IMG/VR virus record: IMGVR_UViG_3300020202_000219
Span: 1 to 21,609 of that record
Length of the DNA stretch: 21,609 bases
Direction: 5' to 3' (one strand)
From: a virus
Shown: piece by piece, positions 12,040 through 16,740 of the stretch
Layout: each line of letters starts with the position of its first letter
Numbering within the stretch: position 1 is the stretch's first letter
Translations under genes and position numbers: made by a program
Notes under the pieces: generated by a model
Seen by the model: only the letters and a program-made list of their open reading frames with translations
Database searches by the model: none
Told to the model about the DNA's origin: nothing

Positions 12040-12450
12040 TTACGCCGCTACGTCTCCCTGCTCAGACTCGATGAGTTCAATCGCGCGCTCTAAGTCTAAA
12101 GTCAGTGCCAGGTTAAGAAGTCTGCTCTGGGCATACTTGAATCCGGCTCCGTCCTTATCCCTTTGGAACTCAGTCACAAGCTCCTGCTTCACACTCTGAA
12201 TAGCTTTTAGTTCTGCTAAGACCTTGTCGACGGCCTTGGAATCCGATGTGTAGATGAAGCAGCGATTAATTCCGAAGTGTGCAGTGTCGTGACTTTTGAG
12301 CGTCATACACTCAAGCGCAAATCCGATTTCATCCATGTCCATGTCGAGATCACGCAACATATGCTCCTTCACCGTCTGCCAATTGCCTTCAATCGTGTAG
12401 CTTTCCATAACGATCTTAAAATGCTTGTCAGCAAGCCTAACCAATTTCAT
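12040..12450 (-). CDS. hypothetical alpha/beta protein (136 aa)
   Basis: A 136-residue protein of unknown family. It starts with a strand-like stretch (KLVRLADKHFKIVMES), then an acidic helix (VKEHMLRDLDMDMDEIGFAL). After it come a strand with INRCFIYTSDSKAVDKVLAE and two long helices (KAIQSVKQELVTEFQRDKDG; AQSRLLNLALTLDLERAIEL). The Asp/Met-rich DLDMDMDEIG segment is unusual. The end of the sequence (LERAIELIESEQGD) resembles the end of the 87-residue neighbour (LSRAIELIEAYIM), suggesting the two share a C-terminal helix by duplication. Its ATG overlaps the stop of the 30-residue gene. Confidence 0.7.
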   Translation of the reverse strand: MKLVRLADKHFKIVMESYTIEGNWQTVKEHMLRDLDMDMDEIGFALECMTLKSHDTAHFGINRCFIYTSDSKAVDKVLAELKAIQSVKQELVTEFQRDKDGAGFKYAQSRLLNLALTLDLERAIELIESEQGDVAA

Positions 12451-12539
12451 ACAGCCCTCTTCCTAATACGTCCCGCGTATCGCTTTTTGGTTGTGCTCGT
12501 CCCTGTTACACCGATGTGCGTGCGACGAGCTGCACGCAC
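12447..12539 (-). CDS. very small basic peptide (30 aa), GTG start
   Basis: Reads GTG at 12539, 30 codons, and TGA overlapping the next ATG as ATGA. The GTG shares one base with the stop of the upstream gene (TAGTG). The peptide is strongly basic (VRAARRTHIGVTGTST then TKKRYAGRIRKRAV), with pI-raising Arg/Lys at both ends. Perfect stop/start coupling at both ends, as with its neighbours, supports a real gene, but there is no ribosome site of its own and no family. The open frame extends further upstream without a standard start. It may be a nucleic-acid-binding peptide. Confidence 0.45.
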   Translation of the reverse strand: MRAARRTHIGVTGTSTTKKRYAGRIRKRAV

Positions 12540-12802
12540 TAAACTGCAAGGCTTACGCTTTGTCGTGCTACCGCCATAATGTATGCCTCGATTAATTCGA
12601 TTGCTCTGCTCAGCAGTTCTCCTTCCACTTCATGGAGTTCGAACTGAACAATCTCGCGTGTGTTCCAATCAATTCGCGAGATGATGCCTTCAGTAAGTAG
12701 ATCTTCGAGCGTGTCTCCAGATGCAGTCAGATAGTATCCATAGTCTGGCTGTGGCTCTTGTTTATCCAACGCAAGGTGCATTTCTTGAATTTGGTACTTC
12801 AT
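12539..12802 (-). CDS. hypothetical protein (87 aa)
   Basis: An 87-residue protein that begins MKYQIQEMHLALDKQEPQPD, then YYLTASGDTLEDLLTEGIIS, a strand IDWNTREIVQFELHEV and a C-terminal helix LLSRAIELIEAYIMAVARQ. No family is recognised. It has a good ribosome site (AGGAG about 7 nt before ATG 12802). The C-terminal helix resembles that of the 136-residue protein two genes downstream. The stop (TAG) shares a base with the GTG of the basic peptide. It lies in the transcript driven by promoter 13173-13201. Confidence 0.7.
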   Translation of the reverse strand: MKYQIQEMHLALDKQEPQPDYGYYLTASGDTLEDLLTEGIISRIDWNTREIVQFELHEVEGELLSRAIELIEAYIMAVARQSVSLAV

Positions 12803-12803
12803 A

Positions 12804-12908
12804 CTAAACTCCTATTACTAATAGTCGCTTCAAACTGAGCTTCCTGCTCTTCTGGTGTCGCACTCCGTGCATGTCTAGCCAATTGATCAAGAATCGTTTA
12901 ATACTCAT
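12804..12908 (-). CDS. very small basic peptide (34 aa)
   Basis: ATG at 12908, 34 residues beginning MSIKRFLINWLDMHGVRHQK and ending KLSLKRLLVIGV; the stop lies 1 nt before the next ATG. It is basic and amphipathic, possibly a membrane-associated or nucleic-acid-binding peptide. The ribosome site is weak. It is listed because the whole interval 12804-13107 is filled by three tightly packed short frames in the same orientation behind one promoter. Confidence 0.45.
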   Translation of the reverse strand: MSIKRFLINWLDMHGVRHQKSRKLSLKRLLVIGV

Positions 12909-12912
12909 ATCG

Positions 12913-12999
12913 CTACTCGCTTGAAATCAGTCCTATGCCCATGATTGCTAGCATTGCGTATCCGTAAACCATCAATTGCGTTGCAGTTAGAATGAACAT
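12913..12999 (-). CDS. single-span membrane peptide (28 aa)
   Basis: ATG at 12999, 28 residues: MFILTATQLMVYGYAM, then LAIMGIGLISSE. It is hydrophobic throughout, with one predicted membrane span and almost no charge. GAGG lies about 8 nt before the ATG. Phages often encode such small inner-membrane peptides early; functions include inhibition of host enzymes and superinfection control. No family is recognised. Confidence 0.5.
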   Translation of the reverse strand: MFILTATQLMVYGYAMLAIMGIGLISSE

Positions 13000-13011
13000 C
13001 TTAAACCTCAC

Positions 13012-13107
13012 TTATTTAAGAATTACTGTTACGCGATACCCAAGCTTCTCTAGTCTCTTCAATGTCTCTGTGCTTACCGTCTTTACTTTCAGTACTAGTG
13101 GCCTCAT
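13012..13107 (-). CDS. small basic peptide (31 aa)
   Basis: ATG at 13107, 31 residues (MRPLVLKVKTVSTETLKRLE then KLGYRVTVILK). GAGGG lies 5-6 nt before the ATG. It is a strand-helix-strand-like peptide with alternating basic and hydrophobic residues. It is the first frame after promoter 13173-13201, with a leader of about 60 nt. Function unknown. Confidence 0.5.
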   Translation of the reverse strand: MRPLVLKVKTVSTETLKRLEKLGYRVTVILK

Positions 13108-13172
13108 ATCGCCCTCACTTACAGCTATCTATTGCACCGCATATGCCAGGCTGTAGCACTGTTTAATACGAT

Positions 13173-13201
13173 ATAATACTAAAAAGTACTAAAACTGTCA
13201 C
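13173..13201 (-). promoter_or_regulatory. leftward promoter with operator (site 6) for the small-gene train
   Basis: GTGACA (13196-13201), 17-bp spacer, TATTAT (13173-13178) on the minus strand. The spacer holds TAGTACTTTTTAGTATTA, a degenerate copy of the operator with one arm intact. On the plus strand the same bases contain TATAAT at 13172-13177, so a divergent rightward promoter is possible. Confidence 0.65.
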
Positions 13202-13641
13202 ACATGAATGACAAAGTACGTCACTGTGTATGGAAGATGTACATCGACAATGTGGATATGATGGCGTGGCTGTGTTGAACATGATCTAGCGCTGTACAAT
13301 TATAGGTAACTGCTTAGTGGTATTGGAGGATTAGCGAGGTGTTAATAGCGGCAAAGTATCGGGAGTGGTATTCCTCCTCATCCATACACTCGTGTCTTGC
13401 CCTGGCTAGCCTCCTCCAGTACGACAGACTTGAGTAGAACAGAGCCCCCCAGGAGATGGGAGACAGGGGGGGGGGCAAGAAAATGCTGGGGCGAAGTGAG
13501 GGGTAGGTACCATCCCACACAAATTTTTTGCTGTTTTAGCACTTTTTTTAACAAAGTCAATGTATTGCATTACAGAAGGATCAATTCGTACATAGTATTA
13601 GTAATACGATTTGAGTACTACAAATTACTATTGTTCTACTC
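13202..13641. other. long region without a convincing gene; G-rich, possible structured RNA and operators
   Basis: No frame here has both a start with a ribosome site and a plausible protein. Features seen: a run of ten G at 13466-13475, followed by GGGG and GGGG tracts to 13503 (possible G-quadruplex), a GGAGGA/TCCTCC inverted pair (about 13324-13329 and 13370-13375), the imperfect palindrome GGGTAGGTACCATCCC around 13500-13515, and a weak hairpin followed by seven T (13529-13549, rightward). At 13591-13628 several TAGTA/TACTA half-sites recall the shared operator and may belong to a promoter for the gene at 13673. Confidence 0.55.
13529..13549 (+). terminator. weak rightward intrinsic terminator
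   Basis: TGCT-GTTTT-AGCA hairpin (13529-13541) followed by C and seven T (13543-13549). The stem is only four base pairs, so termination efficiency is doubtful; it could end a short RNA from the G-rich region. Confidence 0.35.
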
Positions 13642-13676
13642 GCATCAGCTTCGGCTGGCGCCGTGAGCGCTGATGC
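13642..13676 (+). promoter_or_regulatory. strong hairpin that includes the start codon of the next gene
   Basis: GCATCAGC (13642-13649) is perfectly complementary to GCTGATGC (13669-13676); inside it CGGC-TGGC-GCCG forms a second stem. The ATG at 13673-13675 lies in the 3' arm, so the folded mRNA would hide the start codon. No U run follows, which argues against a terminator. Confidence 0.6.
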
Positions 13677-13918
13677 TTGGTTTCTTAGAAGCGATCCAGG
13701 CAACAGTCCGACAAGAGCGGATAAGAAACATTCCCAATTTCAAACCCACTTTTATGCTCATGCTGTTGCTTATATTCGTGTTTCTCCTAGTGCTTTTTTC
13801 GCTACTGTCGAAGCTCGACAAAGCAATAGCGCAGGAACAGCACGAATTGAACGAAACCTTTGTGCGTGAAGAACGCCGAAAGAAGCGCTTAGACGCTCTA
13901 TACGGTCGTGATGAATAA
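13673..13918 (+). CDS. single-pass membrane protein with basic cytoplasmic tail (81 aa)
   Basis: An 81-residue protein: an amphipathic start (LGFLEAIQATVRQERIRN), one strong membrane segment MLMLLLIFVFLLVLFSLL (about residues 28-45), then a charged helical tail (AIAQEQHELNETFVREERRK then KRLDALYGRDE). There is no ribosome site of note and the ATG lies in a stem. It overlaps the next gene by 8 bases. One span plus a coiled, charged tail fits a phage inner-membrane protein such as a spanin or superinfection protein, but no family is recognised. Confidence 0.7.
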   Translation: MLGFLEAIQATVRQERIRNIPNFKPTFMLMLLLIFVFLLVLFSLLSKLDKAIAQEQHELNETFVREERRKKRLDALYGRDE

Positions 13919-14195
13919 GCCTCCCAAGGCCGAGTACACAATTGTTCGGGTTAAGCATGGCAGAGCTATCGAGATTCAGCCGCAGGTGCTTTTGTGGCGT
14001 AAGCGTAATGAGCGCTTTAAGAAGCTTAAGGCTGAACTTGTGCAAATCTTCGGCGCAAAGAACATGGGCCCGGCTGAGATTAAGGCGTGGCTCAACTCCC
14101 CCATTCCCTCCTTGCGCAATCGCGCCCCTAAGGAAATGCTCAATCCGTACAGCATCGAGCAGCTGCTCCTATATGTTAGAAAAACGTTGAAATAG
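13911..14195 (+). CDS. protein with MbcA/ParS/Xre antitoxin-type toxin-binding domain
   Basis: A 94-residue protein. The C-terminal half, GPAEIKAWLNSPIPSLRNRA then PKEMLNPYSIEQLLLYVRKT, follows the pattern of the MbcA/ParS/Xre toxin-binding domain (A-x-x-W-L-x-x-P, a G/N-x-x-P-x-E-x-L segment, then a helix ending L). The usual N-terminal HTH of such antitoxins is absent; the first 50 residues are basic (VKHGRAIEIQ, LLWRKRNERFKKLKAEL). In known systems this domain sequesters a RES-type ADP-ribosylating or NAD-degrading toxin. No RES gene is visible nearby. It could neutralise a host toxin. Evidence is pattern-level; the alternative is an unrelated helical protein. The gene ends at the -35 box of promoter 14187-14215. 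Confidence 0.6.
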   Translation: MNKPPKAEYTIVRVKHGRAIEIQPQVLLWRKRNERFKKLKAELVQIFGAKNMGPAEIKAWLNSPIPSLRNRAPKEMLNPYSIEQLLLYVRKTLK

Positions 14196-14215
14196 TACTA
14201 TATCTGTAGTATTGT
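14187..14215 (+). promoter_or_regulatory. rightward promoter with operator (site 5)
   Basis: TTGAAA (14187-14192), 17-bp spacer, TATTGT (14210-14215), with TACTATATCTGTAGTA at 14196-14211, identical to site 3. The -35 overlaps the stop of the MbcA-like gene. The transcript starts a structured leader of about 180 nt. Confidence 0.7.
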
Positions 14216-14401
14216 ATCAATTCGAGCCTGTGCCTAGGCAGTGTTCCGCTACTAGAACGCGGTAATCGGGGTGCCGGTAATACGGGGCATATGTGGCGGG
14301 CGTCCGTTCACACCGGACTTAATCGGAAGTGTGGCCAGCGTCCCCGCAACACGACGGAGCGAAATGCCAAGACTGGCCCGCCGCAGTTTTTAGGAGTTGC
14401 C
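14216..14401 (+). promoter_or_regulatory. structured leader RNA (untranslated)
   Basis: The leader between promoter 14187-14215 and GTG 14402 holds nested pairings. TGCCTAGGCA (14231-14240) is a palindrome. CCGC/GCGG forms a short stem near 14245-14262. GTCCG/CGGAC (14302-14318) closes a 7-nt loop. GTGGCGGGC (14293-14301) pairs with GCCCGCCGC (14376-14384, one G-U). Five T and the ribosome site AGGAG follow at once. There is also a tandem GCGGTAATCGGGG / CCGGTAATACGGGG repeat (14260-14287). This looks like a cis-regulatory RNA that could hide or expose the ribosome site; the class is not recognised. Confidence 0.55.
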
Positions 14402-14620
14402 GTGAAGTTAGAGCAGTTTCAAAAAGGCGCCCGGATTAGACACAGAAATGCGTTGGATGTTGACCTGTGGATTACCAAGGTTATGGGCACCGGCCCTACA
14501 AGCATCACGTTCAACACCCTCTACCTCAACACTCACTACAACGGTTCTCTAATTTTCTCTGAGCCCGAGACGGTCACTATCGACCATCGCCATCTCGGCA
14601 ACTGGAAATTGGTGTCCTGA
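14402..14620 (+). CDS. hypothetical beta-rich protein (72 aa), GTG start
   Basis: The GTG at 14402 is preceded by AGGAG at a 6-nt spacing. The reading frame is open back to an ATG at 14291, but that part lies in the structured leader and reads as low-quality protein (WRASVHTGLNRKCGQRPRN). The 72-residue product (LEQFQKGARIRHRNALDVDL, TKVMGTGPTSITFNTLYLNT, YNGSLIFSEPETVTIDHRHL) is mostly strands and may form a small barrel, like the next protein. Its stop overlaps the next ATG (TGATG). Function unknown. Confidence 0.7.
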   Translation: MKLEQFQKGARIRHRNALDVDLWITKVMGTGPTSITFNTLYLNTHYNGSLIFSEPETVTIDHRHLGNWKLVS

Positions 14621-14877
14621 TGCCTGTTACACAAGTTCTATTTAAAGTCGGCGACCGAGCTTTCCATAAAGCTACACAGAGCTTCGGCACCGTTATCCAA
14701 GTCTTCCACGACGGGTACGAGCCTCGCTATTACGTGCGCATCGGGCTCGTTCTTTGGTCCATCCCTCAGTCAGCTCTCGACTCTAAAATTACCGAATTTC
14801 CGCATCAACAAAATCAACAGGTTACGGAGCCGAAAATCGTGAAAACGACCGGCGCAGGGCCTGACGAGAGCGCTTAA
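14620..14877 (+). CDS. small KOW/SH3-like protein (85 aa)
   Basis: An 85-residue protein. The first 50 residues, LFKVGDRAFHKATQSFGTVI then QVFHDGYEPRYYVRIG, fit the V-G-D-x-V/A-x-H-x-x-F-G-x-G/T-V pattern of KOW/SH3-like barrels seen in small nucleic-acid or protein-binding domains. The tail is polar and unstructured (HQQNQQVTEPKIVKT). It is translationally coupled to the upstream gene (TGATG). The pair may be two related barrels. No enzyme motif is visible; a role in binding RNA, DNA or RNA polymerase is an inference from the fold type. Confidence 0.68.
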   Translation: MPVTQVLFKVGDRAFHKATQSFGTVIQVFHDGYEPRYYVRIGLVLWSIPQSALDSKITEFPHQQNQQVTEPKIVKTTGAGPDESA

Positions 14878-14891
14878 GGGGTAAGGTGCAT

Positions 14892-15149
14892 ATGCCAAAG
14901 AAGAAGGCCTTAAATCTGATTTATACGCCTGAGGGTTTGTTTGCGGCGAATCGCAAGACGAGGCGTTACCTAGCCAAGAAACATATTCCCCACACTCCAG
15001 TTCCAATGCCGTGTTTGCAAGCTTACGCCAAGGCCCCAGACGGCACGACTCTCTACATGCTCGGAGAGAATGAATTCGCTCCCCTCTATGTCTGTGCAGT
15101 GAAGCGCACAAAGAAAAAGGGCGAAAGCCCCGACCCGCTGGCCGGCTAA
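14892..15149 (+). CDS. hypothetical basic protein (85 aa)
   Basis: An 85-residue protein starting MPKKKALNLIYTPEGLFAAN, then KTRRYLAKKHIPHTPVPM, a strand-like TTLYMLGENEFAPLYVCAVK and a basic Lys-rich end. No family is recognised. The ATG at 14892 and an in-frame GTG at 14886 are both possible; AAGGGG lies 5 nt before the GTG and 11 before the ATG. The strongly basic ends suggest nucleic-acid binding. It is the last gene before the attachment site. Confidence 0.62.
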   Translation: MPKKKALNLIYTPEGLFAANRKTRRYLAKKHIPHTPVPMPCLQAYAKAPDGTTLYMLGENEFAPLYVCAVKRTKKKGESPDPLAG

Positions 15150-15256
15150 GCGGCGAGGTCGCTCAGGGGAGCGGATAAGCCCGGCCAAGAAGCCCTCCCC
15201 GACAAGTTGACTGCTCTTTGAAAATTAGGTACTTAGGGCTCCGAAAGGATACATCG
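15150..15256. other. intergenic region left of attP with hairpin
   Basis: No gene. GGGGAG...CTCCCC can form a stem around 15166-15200, and GCTCCG/CGGAGC (15238-15260) a second one that runs into the tRNA-like segment. A weak promoter-like pair TTGACT, 17 bp, TACTTA occurs near 15208-15236. It may serve the integrase, but the -10 is poor. Confidence 0.4.
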
Positions 15257-15305
15257 GAGCTTTCCTAAAGCTTTGTTCCAAGTTCGATTCTTGGTGAGGC
15301 CACCA
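15257..15305 (+). other. attP core: 3' half of a tRNA-Arg(CCU) gene
   Basis: The bases fold as a tRNA from the anticodon arm to the end. The anticodon arm is GAGCT-TTCCTAA-AGCTT (15257-15273), with U33, anticodon CCU at 15264-15266 and A37-A38. A 4-nt variable region follows, then the T arm CCAAG-TTCGATT-CTTGG (15278-15294), an acceptor strand TGAGGCC, base A and CCA. No proper D arm or matching 5' acceptor strand (GGCCTCA) lies upstream, so it is not a full tRNA gene. Phages that integrate in tRNA genes carry just such a 3' half next to the integrase. Recombination would restore the host tRNA gene. Confidence 0.8.
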
Positions 15306-15353
15306 TTAATTCCCAAGTGATTTCATGGCTTTACTGGTTTCTGACGCAGTTCT

Positions 15354-15395
15354 GAAAATGGATATCTTTTTCCCGAAAATGGATATCGATATCCA
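15354..15395. repeat. GAAAATGGATATC repeats and palindrome between attP and integrase
   Basis: GAAAATGGATATC occurs at 15354-15366 and 15375-15387, 21 bp apart (two helical turns). The second copy is part of a perfect 16-bp palindrome TGGATATCGATATCCA (15380-15395). This is the layout of integrase arm sites or excisionase/repressor sites next to an att core. Confidence 0.65.
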
Positions 15396-15435
15396 GAAAT
15401 GAAGCTTTTGGCCCATCTCTCCGATAACGAAGGAG

Positions 15436-16512
15436 ATGAATAATAGTAGCTGGCACCTCACCTACGACGCCGGAAAGCCGCGTATTCGCCGTAAACGCAA
15501 CGGGAAGTGGGAAACATACCCGGCGAAGAAATTCCGAGATTTTACACAAGAGCAGTTGAACGACCTCGTTATAAGGCTCAATAACAAGAGCCCCGAGGAG
15601 GCGCGGATCAGGGCCAAGCTCGACTTAGACCACGCCTATATCTCACCTAATCTCCTATTCCAGTATTTTGAGCATTTGTGCCAGGAGATCCCAAGCCAGA
15701 AGAACGCCCGGCGCAACTTTGGATATCTTCAACGCCACGTTCTTGGCTTCTTTGTAAAGACGCATAAGATCCGCGACCCCCAGAACTGGCATAAGGCGCA
15801 GGATCGCTGGGCAAAGTACCTGACCGAGCGCAAGCTCTCAGGGGCCGCTATCAGACAGATTGTGATCGAGGCTAACCGATTCGTGGCCTGGCTCCATAAA
15901 GAGCGCCCAGACGAAGTGCCTCCTTTGAAGTTTCAACCGATTAACCGCGCCCGGATGAAGTACTTGGAAGCGCAACGGGAGCTAGATGGCGAAGTCAAAG
16001 AACGGAAAATCGTCCAAGAATCGGACTGGAAGAAAATCGTCAAAACCTGCCCTGCCGAACTCGCCCCTTTTATTCAGCTTGGGGCCAACTATGGTTTACG
16101 AAGGGCGGAGTCTCTTGGCGTTACTCCCGACGCTCTCCGAAAAGGATATCTCGTCATCAGCAAGCAGTACGTTGGTAGTGACCAATATAGACCGCTCAAA
16201 GGGCGAGATCACCGTAAGATCCCGCACTGGTTCTCTGGACCGGCGCTTGCCTACGAATGGATCGAAGCCGCGCAAAAGCTTTTAATGCATCCGGACACGC
16301 TTACTCACAAATGGGCGGACTTGATGCAGAAGCTCGGCATGGATTACGACTTCCACGACCTACGTCACACGTTTATTACCAAGGCAATCCGGCAATACGC
16401 TCCTCGCGACGTACAATTAGCAGCCGGACACAAGAACATGGAGACTACCATGCGCTACTCACACGATGACCGCGCACTCGATGATGAGCCTTTTGACCCA
16501 AAAGCAGCTTAA
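15436..16512 (+). CDS. int: tyrosine recombinase / phage integrase
   Basis: A 358-residue tyrosine integrase. The N-terminal part (WHLTYDAGKPRIRRKRNGKW) looks like an arm-binding domain. The core-binding helices follow to about residue 180. The catalytic residues are Arg222 in YGLRRAESLG, a Lys in LKGRDHRKIP (255 or 261), His307 and Arg310 in HDLRHTF, His332 in GHKNMETTMRYSH, and the nucleophile Tyr341. All six positions are present, so it should be active for integration and, with an excisionase, excision. It sits 130 bases from the tRNA-derived attP. The ATG at 15436 directly follows AGGAG with no spacer, and a 14-codon frame (15399-15443) ends across it, so reinitiation is a possibility. 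It overlaps the next gene by one base (TAATG). Confidence 0.95.
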   Translation: MNNSSWHLTYDAGKPRIRRKRNGKWETYPAKKFRDFTQEQLNDLVIRLNNKSPEEARIRAKLDLDHAYISPNLLFQYFEHLCQEIPSQKNARRNFGYLQRHVLGFFVKTHKIRDPQNWHKAQDRWAKYLTERKLSGAAIRQIVIEANRFVAWLHKERPDEVPPLKFQPINRARMKYLEAQRELDGEVKERKIVQESDWKKIVKTCPAELAPFIQLGANYGLRRAESLGVTPDALRKGYLVISKQYVGSDQYRPLKGRDHRKIPHWFSGPALAYEWIEAAQKLLMHPDTLTHKWADLMQKLGMDYDFHDLRHTFITKAIRQYAPRDVQLAAGHKNMETTMRYSHDDRALDDEPFDPKAA

Positions 16513-16712
16513 TGTCCCGTTCGTACAGAAAAAATCCTTACGTAACTGACCAACAAGGTAACCGCAGAACAAAATCCGTTAAGCGTGCTGCTGCTCGTGC
16601 TGTACGTGCTGCTAAAGAAGTGCCTTCCGGCAAAGCCTACCGTCGTTTCTTCAATCCCTGGGACATCCGGGATTGGAGTTTCTACGATCCAAAGCGCGCT
16701 AAGCGCAAATAA
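16512..16712 (+). CDS. small basic phage protein (66 aa)
   Basis: A 66-residue, very basic protein: MSRSYRKNPYVTDQQGNRRT, then SVKRAAARAVRAAKEVP, GKAYRRFFNPWDIRDWSFYD and a basic end. Similar short SRSYRKNP-type proteins occur in many phages, of unknown role. The KRAAARAVRAAKEVPSG stretch has a simple repeated Ala/Arg pattern suggesting a DNA- or RNA-binding helix. Its ATG shares a base with the integrase stop. A DNA-binding role in packaging or integration is an inference. Confidence 0.75.
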   Translation: MSRSYRKNPYVTDQQGNRRTKSVKRAAARAVRAAKEVPSGKAYRRFFNPWDIRDWSFYDPKRAKRK

Positions 16713-16740
16713 TCACCTCCAAAATAGGTCCTAGCTGTAA

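Noticed and set aside
13314-13666. Frames of 60-89 residues on both strands in the noncoding region
   Set aside because: They have TTG/GTG starts, no ribosome site, low-complexity proline or aromatic runs through the G10 tract, and overlap each other on opposite strands.
14258-14328. A fragment of a 16S rRNA gene
   Set aside because: Only three short words match; the intervening bases and lengths differ, so it is not a piece of rRNA.
14291-14401. N-terminal extension of the 72-residue protein from ATG 14291
   Set aside because: The frame is open, but the ATG has no ribosome site and the extension lies in a strongly paired leader; GTG 14402 has AGGAG at good spacing.
15150-15200. tRNA-like D arm (CGCTCAGGGGAGCG) after the 85-residue gene
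   Set aside because: No anticodon arm or T arm at the right distance; only a local hairpin.
15230-15305. A complete tRNA gene
   Set aside because: The anticodon arm, T arm and CCA are good, but the 5' acceptor strand (best candidate GGGCTCC) has two mismatches and there is too little sequence for a D arm. An attP segment explains it better.
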